From: Streptomyces cyanogenus
GTDB taxonomy: Bacteria > Actinomycetota > Actinomycetes > Streptomycetales > Streptomycetaceae
Reading direction: 5' to 3'
DNA length: 64,000 bases
Assembly: GCF_017526105.1 (NCBI RefSeq)
Contig: NZ_CP071839.1
Span: 1,488,001 to 1,552,000 of the forward strand
Positions 55,488 to 63,743 of this stretch are shown piece after piece; within the stretch, counting starts at the first letter, position 1, and each line of letters starts with the position of its first letter. Below the pieces are notes generated by a model. That model made no database searches. It was not told the origin of the DNA and saw only the letters and a list, made by a program, of their open reading frames with translations. The position numbers and the translations under genes are program-made.

Positions 55488-56438
55488 ATGGATCACAGCG
55501 GGCACGGCATGATGATGGATCTGCCGCCGTTCACGCTGGGGCGGGGTCTTCAGTGGTCGGCCGACCCGTTCTTCCTCGTGGCCTGCCTCGCCGGTCTGGC
55601 GCTCTACGGCTGGGGGGTCGTGCGGCTGCGGCGGCGCGGGGACGCGTGGCCGGTGTCGCGTACGGTGTCGTACGTCGTCGGTGTGCTCACGATCGCGCTG
55701 GTCATGTGCACCAGGCTGAACGACTACGGCATGGTCATGTTCAGCGTGCACATGGTGCAGCACATGGTGATCAGCATGCTGTCGCCGATCCTGATCCTGC
55801 TCGGTGCCCCGGTCACGCTCGCGCTGCGCGCCCTGCCGACGGCCGGGAGGGGCCGCAAGGGTCCGCGCGAGCTGCTGCTGATGCTGCTGCACAGCCGGTA
55901 CATGCAGATCATCACGCACCCGGCGTTCACGATCCCGCTGTTCATCGCGAGCCTGTACGGCCTGTACTTCACCCCGCTGTTCGACTTCCTGATGGGCTCG
56001 AAGACCGGGCACGTCGCGATGATGGTCCACTTCCTCGCGGTCGGTGTCGTGTTCTTCTGGCCGATCATCGGTGTCGACCCCGGCCCGCACCGGCCCGGTC
56101 ACCTGATGCGGATGCTGGAGCTGTTCGCGGGCATGCCCTTCCACGCGTTCTTCGGCATCGCGCTGATGATGGCGTCGACGCCGATGGTGGAGACCTTCCA
56201 GCACCCGCCCGGCTCGCTCGGCGTCGAGGCGCTGTCCGATCAGAGCGCGGCGGGCGGTATCGCCTGGGCGTTCAGCGAGATCCCGTCGGTGCTGGTGCTG
56301 ATCGCGCTGCTGTTCCAGTGGTACCGCTCCGAGCAGCGGCAGGCCAAGCGCACGGACCGGGCCGCCGACCGGGACGGCGACAAGGAGCTGGCGGCGTACA
56401 ACGCCTATCTGGCCTCGCTGAACGCGCGCGAGGGCTGA
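55488..56438 (+). CDS. CtaG-like cytochrome c oxidase assembly membrane protein, 316 aa
   Basis: ATG at 55488 with AGGAG upstream. Starts MDHSGHGMMMD, a Met/His metal-binding-like N-terminus, followed by about seven membrane helices; conserved HMVQHMVISMLSPILILLGA and MVHFLAVGVVFFWPIIGVDP are typical of caa3_CtaG family proteins, which assist Cu insertion into terminal oxidase. The C-terminus is cytoplasmic and charged. Confidence 0.9.
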   Translation: MDHSGHGMMMDLPPFTLGRGLQWSADPFFLVACLAGLALYGWGVVRLRRRGDAWPVSRTVSYVVGVLTIALVMCTRLNDYGMVMFSVHMVQHMVISMLSPILILLGAPVTLALRALPTAGRGRKGPRELLLMLLHSRYMQIITHPAFTIPLFIASLYGLYFTPLFDFLMGSKTGHVAMMVHFLAVGVVFFWPIIGVDPGPHRPGHLMRMLELFAGMPFHAFFGIALMMASTPMVETFQHPPGSLGVEALSDQSAAGGIAWAFSEIPSVLVLIALLFQWYRSEQRQAKRTDRAADRDGDKELAAYNAYLASLNAREG

Positions 56439-56520
56439 GCAGCCGTATCCTCCCGGCAGGCGCCGTTTCCCGGGAATCGGGGCACCATGGTCGGTAACGG
56501 ACCATGAGGAGGGTGTCGCG

Positions 56521-56688
56521 ATGCCCGGTTCCACGAACGGTTCCATCAGGACGATGGGGGCACTCACGGTCGGCGGGCTGGTCCTCGTGACCGCCTACAC
56601 GGTCGCGCTCGGCAGCAACGGCTGGCTGTGGTTCGGATGGGTGGTGCTGGGTCTGCTGACCCTCACCCTGGTCGTCACCCAGTCCTGA
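56521..56688 (+). CDS. small two-helix membrane protein, 55 aa
   Basis: ATG at 56521 after GAGGAGGG. Two membrane segments (TMGALTVGGLVLVTAYTVAL and WLWFGWVVLGLLTLTLVVTQ) with a short N-terminus. Encoded between the CtaG-like gene and the Lrp regulator; perhaps a small oxidase-associated protein. No family is recognised. Confidence 0.75.
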   Translation: MPGSTNGSIRTMGALTVGGLVLVTAYTVALGSNGWLWFGWVVLGLLTLTLVVTQS

Positions 56689-56725
56689 GCCGGTCGGCCG
56701 GGGCGGGGCTGGCTACAGTGCCCGC

Positions 56726-57211
56726 ATGAACAGCAGGACGCCCTCGTTCGACGAGCTGGACCGCCAGATCATCACCGCGCTCATGGCGAACGCCCGGACC
56801 AGCTTCGCCGAGATAGGAGCGGCGATCGGGCTGTCCGCCACGGCGGTCAAACGGCGGGTGGACAGGCTGCGCGAGACCGGGGTGATCACCGGGTTCACGG
56901 CGACGGTCAAGCCGTCCGCGCTGGGCTGGCGCACGGAGGCGTACGTCGAGGTGTACTGCGAGGGCGCGGCCCCGCCCCGGCGGCTGGCGGAGGTCGTCCG
57001 CAACCATCCGGAGATCGCGGCGGCGATGACGGTGACCGGCGGCGCCGACGCACTGCTGCACGTGCGCGCCCGGGACGTGGAGCACTTCGAGGAGGTGCTG
57101 GAGCGGATCCGTGCCGAGCCGTTCATCCGGAAGACGATCAGTGTGATGGTGTTGTCCCATCTGCTCCCGGAAAGCCCGGAAGCCGGCGCCACCCACGCGG
57201 CTCCCGAGTGA
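56726..57211 (+). CDS. Lrp/AsnC-family regulator, 161 aa
   Basis: ATG at 56726. The HTH (FDELDRQIITALMANARTSF, AEIGAAIGLSATAVKRRVDR) is followed by an Lrp ligand domain (WRTEAYVEVYCEGAAPPRRL, MTVTGGADALLHVRARDVEH). It lies upstream of ddaH and rocD in the same direction, the usual arrangement for a regulator of arginine and ornithine breakdown. The 152 bases after it (57212-57363) hold the ddaH promoter region. Confidence 0.9.
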   Translation: MNSRTPSFDELDRQIITALMANARTSFAEIGAAIGLSATAVKRRVDRLRETGVITGFTATVKPSALGWRTEAYVEVYCEGAAPPRRLAEVVRNHPEIAAAMTVTGGADALLHVRARDVEHFEEVLERIRAEPFIRKTISVMVLSHLLPESPEAGATHAAPE

Positions 57212-57363
57212 CCTCGGAACGCGCAGGGATCGTGCGCGCATCCTGCCGAGAACGCAGCAATGCTGCACCACCACGCAGCTCTTCTCGCTTGTCGTCCGAC
57301 TTCCTCCCTTCCTACCGTGGTGTCACCCCTCAGTGACACACAGGAAAGCGGAGGAAACCCTCT

Positions 57364-58173
57364 GTGTCCGACAGTCGTGTGCCGCGTCCACGGCGCTTTC
57401 TCGTCTGTGAACCCAGACACTTCGCCGTCCAGTACGCGATCAATCCCTGGATGAATCCCGACCGTCCCGTCGACCTGGACCTGGCCCAGGAGCAGTGGCA
57501 GGCGCTGATCCGCGCCTACCGGACCCACGGTCACACCGTCGACGCCGTAGAGCCGGTCCCCGGCCTGCCGGACATGGTGTTCGCGGCGAACGCGGCGTTC
57601 GTCGTCGGCGGCCGGGTGTTCGGCTCCCTGTTCCACGCTCCGGAGCGGCGCCCGGAGTCGGTCCACTACGACACCTGGTTCAAGGCGGCCGGCTACGACG
57701 TCTACCGGCCGGAGTCGGTGACGGAGGGAGAGGGGGACCTGGTGTGGACGGGCCGGTACGTGCTCGCCGGCACCGGGTTCCGCACCACCCGCGAGGCGCA
57801 CCGGGAGGCGCAGGAGTTCCTCGGCCACCCGGTGATCGGCCTGACCCTGGTGGACCCGTACTTCTACCACCTGGACACGGCGCTGTTCGTCCTGGACGAC
57901 GACAACATCTGCTACTACCCGGAGGCGTTCTCGCCGGGCAGCCGGGAGGTCCTCAAGCGGCTGTACCCGGACGCGGTGCTCGCCACCCGCGAGGACGCGC
58001 TGGCGTTCGGCCTCAACTCCGTCTCCGACGGCCGGCACGTCTTCATCGCGCCCCGCGCCGAGGCGCTCGCCGAACGCCTCGCCGACCACGGTTACGTCCC
58101 CGTCCCCGTCGACCTGTCCGAGTTCCACAAGGCCGGCGGCGGCATCAAGTGCTGCACCCAGGAGATCCGCTGA
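57364..58173 (+). CDS. ddaH: dimethylargininase (NG,NG-dimethylarginine dimethylaminohydrolase), 269 aa
   Basis: GTG at 57364 after GGAGG. Amidinotransferase-fold protein: RFLVCEPRHFAVQYAINPWM at the start, VFAANAAFVVGG near 80, YFYHLDTALFVLDDDN with catalytic His169, and GGGIKCCTQEIR at the end, with the nucleophilic Cys among residues 263-264. It turns methylated arginine into citrulline. The stop overlaps the rocD start (TGATG). Confidence 0.88.
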   Translation: MSDSRVPRPRRFLVCEPRHFAVQYAINPWMNPDRPVDLDLAQEQWQALIRAYRTHGHTVDAVEPVPGLPDMVFAANAAFVVGGRVFGSLFHAPERRPESVHYDTWFKAAGYDVYRPESVTEGEGDLVWTGRYVLAGTGFRTTREAHREAQEFLGHPVIGLTLVDPYFYHLDTALFVLDDDNICYYPEAFSPGSREVLKRLYPDAVLATREDALAFGLNSVSDGRHVFIAPRAEALAERLADHGYVPVPVDLSEFHKAGGGIKCCTQEIR

Positions 58174-59390
58174 TGACTGCACCCGCGCGCACCCGTACGT
58201 CCGACGACCTGATCCGCGCGGAGGAGCCGGTTCTCGCGCACAACTACCACCCGCTGCCCGTGGTCGTGGCCCGGGCCGAGGGCACCTGGGTGGAGGACGT
58301 CGAGGGCAACCGCTACCTCGACCTGCTGGCCGGCTACTCGGCCCTCAACTTCGGCCACCGGCACCCCGCGCTCGTCGAGGCGGCGCACCGCCAGCTCGAC
58401 CAGCTGACGCTGACCTCCCGCGCCTTCCACAACGACCGGCTCGCGGAGTTCGCCGAGCGGCTGACGCAGCTGACCGGCCTGGACATGGTGCTGCCGATGA
58501 ACACCGGCGCGGAGGCGGTGGAGAGCGGCATCAAGGTGGCCCGCAAGTGGGCGTACGACGTGAAGGGCGTCCCGGCCGGGCAGGCGACGATCGTGGTCGC
58601 GGCGGAGAACTTCCACGGCCGGACGACGACCATCGTCAGCTTCTCCACGGACGAGACGGCCCGCGCCGGCTTCGGGCCGTTCACGCCGGGCTTCAGGGTC
58701 GTGCCGTACAACGACCTGGCCGCGCTGGAGGCGGCGGTCGACGAGACGACGGCGGCGGTGCTGATCGAGCCCATCCAGGGCGAGGCCGGTGTCATCATCC
58801 CGGACGACGGCTACCTCGCCGGGGTGCGCGAACTGACCCGCCGCAAGGGCTGCCTGTTCATCGCGGACGAGATCCAGTCGGGCCTCGGCCGCACGGGCCG
58901 TACCCTCGCCGTCGAGCACGAGGACGTCGTCCCGGACATGCTGCTGCTCGGCAAGGCGCTGGGCGGCGGCATCGTGCCGGTGTCGGCGGTGGTGGCCCGG
59001 CGCGAGGTGCTGGGCGTGCTGCACCCGGGCGAGCACGGCTCGACGTTCGGCGGCAACCCGCTCGCGGCGGCGGTCGGCACGGCCGTGGTCGAGCTGCTGG
59101 AGACCGGCGAGTTCCAGCGCCGGGCGGCCGAGCTGGGTGTGATCCTGCGGGACGGGCTGACCGAGCTGGTCGGCAAGGGCGTGACCGGGTTCCGCTCGCG
59201 CGGGCTGTGGGCCGGCGTGGACGTCGACCCGGCGCTCGGCACCGGCCGCGAGATCAGTGAGCGCCTGATGCGCGAGGGCGTCCTGGTCAAGGACACCCAT
59301 GGCTCCACGATCCGGCTGGCGCCGCCGCTGACCATCACGGCGGAGGAGCTGCGGTCCGCCCTGGCGGCGCTGGAGAAGGTGCTGGGCTGA
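58173..59390 (+). CDS. rocD: ornithine aminotransferase, 405 aa
   Basis: ATG at 58173. PLP class III aminotransferase: LDLLAGYSALNFGHRHPALV, VLPMNTGAEAVESGIKVARK, NFHGRTTTIVSFSTDE, FIADEIQSGLGRTGR, and the PLP Lys261 in LLGKALGGGIVPVSA; HGSTFGGNPLAAAVGTAVVE near 290. It makes glutamate semialdehyde from ornithine, following DdaH in arginine use. A perfect terminator follows. Confidence 0.92.
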   Translation: MTAPARTRTSDDLIRAEEPVLAHNYHPLPVVVARAEGTWVEDVEGNRYLDLLAGYSALNFGHRHPALVEAAHRQLDQLTLTSRAFHNDRLAEFAERLTQLTGLDMVLPMNTGAEAVESGIKVARKWAYDVKGVPAGQATIVVAAENFHGRTTTIVSFSTDETARAGFGPFTPGFRVVPYNDLAALEAAVDETTAAVLIEPIQGEAGVIIPDDGYLAGVRELTRRKGCLFIADEIQSGLGRTGRTLAVEHEDVVPDMLLLGKALGGGIVPVSAVVARREVLGVLHPGEHGSTFGGNPLAAAVGTAVVELLETGEFQRRAAELGVILRDGLTELVGKGVTGFRSRGLWAGVDVDPALGTGREISERLMREGVLVKDTHGSTIRLAPPLTITAEELRSALAALEKVLG

Positions 59391-59396
59391 GGGACG

Positions 59397-59436
59397 GGCG
59401 GGCGGGGGCCGGTGGCGGCACCGGCCCCCGCCCGCC
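59397..59436. terminator. strong bidirectional terminator
   Basis: GGCGGGCGGGGGCCGGTG (59397-59414) pairs perfectly with CACCGGCCCCCGCCCGCC (59419-59436), an 18-bp stem with loop GCGG, between converging rocD and the DUF305 gene. Confidence 0.92.
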
Positions 59437-59442
59437 GTGCCG

Positions 59443-60087
59443 TCACCGGCTGCCGAGGAGCTGCTTCATCTCCTTGATCTCGGCGTTCTGCGCGGTGACG
59501 ATGGCGTCCGCCATGGTCTTGGCGGGGCCGTACTCGCCCTTCGCCTTCTCGGTGGTGGCCATCTCGACGGCGCCCTCATGGTGGTCGACCATCATCGACA
59601 GGAACCTGGTGTCGAAGTCCTTGCCGGTGGCCTTCTTCAGGGCCGTCATGCCGGCTTCGCTCATCATCCCGGACATGCCGGGCATCCCGGTGTGGCCGGA
59701 GTGGCCCATGCCGGCCATGGGGACGTCCTCGCCCCAGGACGTCAGCCAGCCGGTCATGGTGCGGATCTCCGGGTCCTGGGCCTTCTCGATGCGCGAGGCG
59801 AGGTCCTTCACCCGGGCCGAGGCGGCCCGGCCGGCGGCGAGCCTCGCCATCTCCAGGGCCTGCTGGTGGTGCGGGATCATGCCCTGCGCGAAGGAGACGT
59901 CCTGGGCGTTGTGCGCGGCGGCCGACGCGCTCCGAGTGGCCGGCGCGCCCGCGGTGGCGGAGGAGCCGTGGCCGGTGTGGCCGGCCCCGGTGCCGTCGTT
60001 GTCGCCGCCGCAGGCGGCCAGGACGAGGGCTCCGGTCACGGCGACCGCGGCGAGGGCGGCACGGCGCGTCAGGGTACGGATGGTCAT
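59443..60087 (-). CDS. DUF305 lipoprotein, 214 aa
   Basis: ATG at 60087. Lipobox ALVLAACGG puts the lipid on Cys at about residue 26. The ferritin-like DUF305 core has QGMIPHHQQALEMARLAAG and FLSMMVDHHEGAVEMATTEK, two H-H pairs, and MSGMMSEAGMTALK in between. The family is extracytoplasmic, probably copper-related. It shares its direction with the DUF6153-type gene upstream. Confidence 0.9.
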   Translation of the reverse strand: MTIRTLTRRAALAAVAVTGALVLAACGGDNDGTGAGHTGHGSSATAGAPATRSASAAAHNAQDVSFAQGMIPHHQQALEMARLAAGRAASARVKDLASRIEKAQDPEIRTMTGWLTSWGEDVPMAGMGHSGHTGMPGMSGMMSEAGMTALKKATGKDFDTRFLSMMVDHHEGAVEMATTEKAKGEYGPAKTMADAIVTAQNAEIKEMKQLLGSR

Positions 60088-60180
60088 ACGGGGAACTCCT
60101 GCTGTTCTGAGGGGATTTCGGGCACGCGTGCGCACAACCGCGGCACCTGCGCCGTGGCAGGGCGGCGGCCGGGGCGGCCT

Positions 60181-60591
60181 CTAGATCCGCAGGACTTGGA
60201 GTTCCGCCAGATCGGGCGGGGCGCGGGCGCCGTCCGGGGCGGTGGCCGGACCGGGGCACGGGCGGGGGGCCGGTGCGACGACGGCCACCGGGTCCGGGGC
60301 CGGCGCGGGCAGCTGCGGGCCGCCGTCCAGCGCGCCCGAGGCACAGCTGGGGTCGGCGTGGTGCAGCCGGTGGCCGCCGCAGTGACCGGCACCGTCCGGG
60401 CAGTCGTCCGGCGCGGTGACGCTCACCGCAGTGTGCGCGGCCGGGGCGTGTCCGGCGTGTGCGATGCCCCCGCCGGGTGCCAGGGCGTGCATGCCGAGCA
60501 GCCCGGCCAGCAGGGCGACCACGAGCAGCGCGCGGTGCCGCCGCCGGGGCGGTCGCTGGGCGTGTGCTCGGGTGCCGGTCATCGGGGACAT
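60181..60591 (-). CDS. DUF6153-like membrane-proximal protein, 136 aa
   Basis: ATG at 60591 or ATG 60582. An N-terminal hydrophobic segment (HRALLVVALLAGLLGMHALA) precedes a His/Cys-rich external part (CPDGAGHCGGHRLHHADPSC). Such proteins are commonly encoded beside DUF305 in Streptomyces; metal handling is likely. The upstream gap (60592-60708) has no gene. Confidence 0.75.
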   Translation of the reverse strand: MSPMTGTRAHAQRPPRRRHRALLVVALLAGLLGMHALAPGGGIAHAGHAPAAHTAVSVTAPDDCPDGAGHCGGHRLHHADPSCASGALDGGPQLPAPAPDPVAVVAPAPRPCPGPATAPDGARAPPDLAELQVLRI

Positions 60592-60708
60592 CGTACGAGG
60601 GCCGGATGCGGCCGGCGTGCGGGGGCACGCCGGGGTGCGGCCGGTGGGCCGAGGCCGAGCCACTCCTTCGGGCGGCGGGGTCGCAGCGGACGAGGGACGC
60701 GGTCGGCC

Positions 60709-62922
60709 TCAGTCGCCCAGGTTCGTCAGGGTGCCGCCGGCCGACTCCACCACGTTCAGGACCGATCGCGAGACGACCTCGTTCGGGAACCCGTCAGGGG
60801 TGTAGGCGATGGCGATCATCACGAACCCCTTGGGAATGCTGCTCCGGGCCGACGCGAAGAACGGCTCCACCAGGTAGCGGACGCTACCGGACGGTTGGCG
60901 TGCGAGTTCCTCGGCCACCTGGTTCTCGAACGCCGACATCCCGAGTGGGCCGTTGTTGGTGACGAGCTGGCCGCACGGGCTCAGATTGGCCGCCAGTTTG
61001 TTCGACCCTCCGAAGCGTGCCGCGACGATGTGACAGCGCGCCAGATCCGCCTCGGGCTCCCGGCCGAGGCTGCGCACCTTCGCCTGGGCCTCCCGATAGC
61101 CGACCGGGTCGGTCTTGGCTTCCCTGCTGCTGTTGTTGGGTGGGTTCTTCAGGCAGGCCTGACCGGTTTCGCTGCGGTGATTGGTGCCGAGGGTGTTGAG
61201 GATCCAGCCGGCACCGTTGTCGACCGCCTTGTCCGGGCGGGAACGGGTGCAGTCCCGAGCCTCGTCGTCGTCCTGGGCCGGCGCCGCCCGTTCGACCACA
61301 TCGGCCGGGGCCGGTGCTTCCCGGGTCAGTTCCTCTTCCTGCTCCAGCGCCTGCTGTACGGCCGCCACGTCCACCTGTGCCAGGACGCGGACGTAGGTGT
61401 CGGCGGTGTAATGGAGGTCGAAGGGAACGGGCGTCCCGCCCTGGGCCCGGGACTCGGACTCCGCCTGCTGCTTCTTCTCGGCCTCCCGTTCGGCGAAGAC
61501 CGCGCCGGCGTCCGCGGCACTGCAGGTGATGTCGCCGGTGCTGTCAAGCGGCAGTTCCTCGGTGGCGGTGCAGGTGCCGGCCGGCCGGCCCTCGATCGTC
61601 ACTGTCGCCGTCAGCTCGACGGTCACCCGTCCGCTGGTGATCCGCTTCCTGGCTTCGCGGCTGGGGAACACACCGGTGATGTGGCTGCCCACCTCGCATC
61701 CGGTGGCGGAGCAGCTCACCTGCGGTTGCTCCTCCAGACGTGCCGTGACGCCGGCATCCAGGGCACCCGACAACTGCGCGGTGCGGGCCCGGATCTCACT
61801 CCTCAGGGCTCTGCTCTCCGGTCCGGACAACGCGGATGTCGTGAAGGCCCCGGGAGGCGGTGCGCTCGCCCGGGCGGCGAGGCGGCTCGCGGCGGCCGGC
61901 TCGTGCGCGACGGCCTGTTGCATGGCGGCTCGCGTGAGGCTCTGCCCGGTCCTCGGGGAGGTCCGCGGTACGAATTCCAGGAAGCGGTGGGGGCGCGCCT
62001 TCGAGACGTACACATCGCCCTGGGCGGTGGCGGCCCTCAGCGCGGGCACGCCGTCGACACTCACGGGCGTGGCCTCGGGGTCCGGCAGGGTCGTGCTCGC
62101 GCTGTCGACCGCTTTGAGCAGTGCGTTCGCCAGCGTCGTGGGGCTCATTCCGGCGCGGGGTGTCGCACCGCTCGCGGCATCGGCCTTCGCGGCCCCGGCC
62201 ACCCACCTGCCCGCGAGATCCGTCCGGCCGTCCGCACCACCGAGAGCGGCGGGCAGGGGGTCGGGCATCTTGACGTAGGTGGTCCCGCCCACGGTCAGCG
62301 TCTGGACACGGGTCCCGGCGTACGGTGCCTCGCCGAGCGCCTCACCGGTGGTGGTGACCCGTGCCTCCGTCCAGCCGGCCCCGTCGGTCGCCGTGCGGTA
62401 CCGCACGCCCTGCTGGAGGGCCAGGTCCACCAGGGCGGTGGCGAACGGCGCCCGGCGATCGGTGGGCGACGTCCCGGAGCCGCGCCAGGTCAGCAGTGCC
62501 GCAACGAGGGCGGCGACCGCGGCGAACGCCACGAGCACGACCCAGCGGCCGGTGCCGTGCGTGAGCACGGTGGCCACGGAGGTGCCGGTCCCGTACCCCG
62601 GCCGGTGCGATGGTCCGGGTGGCGGTCCCGGGGCCGGTCCGGGCCCCGGCGACAGCGGTGGTGCGGACTGCGGCGCCGCCGGACCGGACCACGTCGATCC
62701 CCTCGTCCCGGCCGGAGGCGGCGGTCCACCCGTGCCCGGTGGAGACTTCGCACCCGTGGCGGCCCCGGTCGGCCCGCCTCGACCGGCAGCTCCGCCTGCT
62801 CCGGACCGGGTGGGTGGCAGCGGCACGGGCCGCCCCTGGGGCGGTGGCACGGCGCGGGGTGTCTGCTGCCAGGTGGGCAGCTTCGGCCCGTCGGATTCGT
62901 TGCTCCAGGAGTGATTCCCCAC
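60709..62922 (-). CDS. membrane-anchored protein with C-terminal nuclease-like domain, 737 aa
   Basis: GTG at 62922 after GGAG. Residues 1-120 are Pro/Gly-rich; about 126-147 is a single membrane helix (WVVLVAFAAVAALVAALLTW). A large external part follows, with HRFLEFVPRTSP in an LppX-like region and a coiled Ala/Glu-rich part near 430-530. Residues 600-737 contain DLARCHIVAARFGGSNKLAA and NGPLGMSAFENQVAEELA, resembling DNA/RNA nonspecific endonucleases of polymorphic toxins (H631 in the D/C-x-H-x-V-A-x-R-F-G-G motif). It could be a surface-delivered toxin; an immunity gene is not obvious. Confidence 0.65.
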   Translation of the reverse strand: MGNHSWSNESDGPKLPTWQQTPRAVPPPQGRPVPLPPTRSGAGGAAGRGGPTGAATGAKSPPGTGGPPPPAGTRGSTWSGPAAPQSAPPLSPGPGPAPGPPPGPSHRPGYGTGTSVATVLTHGTGRWVVLVAFAAVAALVAALLTWRGSGTSPTDRRAPFATALVDLALQQGVRYRTATDGAGWTEARVTTTGEALGEAPYAGTRVQTLTVGGTTYVKMPDPLPAALGGADGRTDLAGRWVAGAAKADAASGATPRAGMSPTTLANALLKAVDSASTTLPDPEATPVSVDGVPALRAATAQGDVYVSKARPHRFLEFVPRTSPRTGQSLTRAAMQQAVAHEPAAASRLAARASAPPPGAFTTSALSGPESRALRSEIRARTAQLSGALDAGVTARLEEQPQVSCSATGCEVGSHITGVFPSREARKRITSGRVTVELTATVTIEGRPAGTCTATEELPLDSTGDITCSAADAGAVFAEREAEKKQQAESESRAQGGTPVPFDLHYTADTYVRVLAQVDVAAVQQALEQEEELTREAPAPADVVERAAPAQDDDEARDCTRSRPDKAVDNGAGWILNTLGTNHRSETGQACLKNPPNNSSREAKTDPVGYREAQAKVRSLGREPEADLARCHIVAARFGGSNKLAANLSPCGQLVTNNGPLGMSAFENQVAEELARQPSGSVRYLVEPFFASARSSIPKGFVMIAIAYTPDGFPNEVVSRSVLNVVESAGGTLTNLGD

Positions 62923-63062
62923 CGAAACTCCACCCCGTATCGCTAGCCTATGCACCCATCGCCGGAACATACTTCAACTCGCGTGGTACTTATAGGAGTT
63001 CACCCAACCCGACACACTTCCGGCACCGCACGGCACACCACACAACGGGGAGACCGAACCCA

Positions 63063-63743
63063 ATGGCGGAGACCAGGGGCGTACTGCTGCCGGCCTATGT
63101 GCTGGCCGACGAGTCGCAGTCGATGGGACCGTACCGGCAGGACTTGTCGAATGGCCTGGTGTCGTTGTGCGAAGGCCTTCGGGCGGAGCCGATGATCGCG
63201 GCCAAGCTCCGGCTGGCCGTGCTCGGGTTCTCCGATGACGTGCAGGTGCGCCTCGCGGTGGCCGACATGCGTACCGAGACCAGCCTGCCCCGGGTCAGCA
63301 TCCGGGGCCTGACCAACTACGAAGCGGTGTTCGACGATCTGCTGGACCGGATTCCGTCCGACGTCCAGTGGCTGCGCGGTGAAGGGTACAAGGTGCACCG
63401 TCCGGTGGTGTTCTTCCTGAGCGACGGGCAGCCCACCGACGGTGGGGCCTGGCGTCAGCCCCATGCCAGGCTGACGGACCGGGCCACCACGCCGGCCGCA
63501 CCGAACATCGTGGCCTGCGGCATCGGCGATGCCCAGGCGCACACGATGGTCGAGGTCGCGACGCGCGAGGAGTTCGCCTTCGTCGCCAAGCCGGGGACCG
63601 ACATCGGCCGTGCCATCGCCGAGTTCTTCCATGCGCTCACCGCGAGCCTGGTCGCCTCGGGACAGGCACTGAACTCGGGCAGTCCGCAGCTGGTGGTGAA
63701 CCGGCCGGACCAGTTCACCATGGCGATCGACGAGGTGGGCTAG
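63063..63743 (+). CDS. VWA-domain protein, TerY-like, 226 aa
   Basis: ATG at 63063. The protein is a single von Willebrand A domain: LLPAYVLADESQSMG gives the metal-dependent DxSxS (D16, S18, S20), with RGLTNYEAVFDDLLDRIPSD (Thr of the site) and RPVVFFLSDGQPTDGG (third Asp). This is the form found in TerY proteins, which act with a PP2C phosphatase and a kinase. The next gene is PP2C-like and overlaps it (TAGTG). The divergent neighbour is the nuclease-like membrane protein. Confidence 0.85.
   Translation: MAETRGVLLPAYVLADESQSMGPYRQDLSNGLVSLCEGLRAEPMIAAKLRLAVLGFSDDVQVRLAVADMRTETSLPRVSIRGLTNYEAVFDDLLDRIPSDVQWLRGEGYKVHRPVVFFLSDGQPTDGGAWRQPHARLTDRATTPAAPNIVACGIGDAQAHTMVEVATREEFAFVAKPGTDIGRAIAEFFHALTASLVASGQALNSGSPQLVVNRPDQFTMAIDEVG

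Noticed and set aside
59437-62946. A rightward open frame of 1169 codons across the DUF305, DUF6153 and nuclease-like genes
   Set aside because: It is antisense to three well-supported leftward genes, has Gly/Arg/Ala-skewed composition typical of shadow frames in 70% GC DNA, and has no domain.
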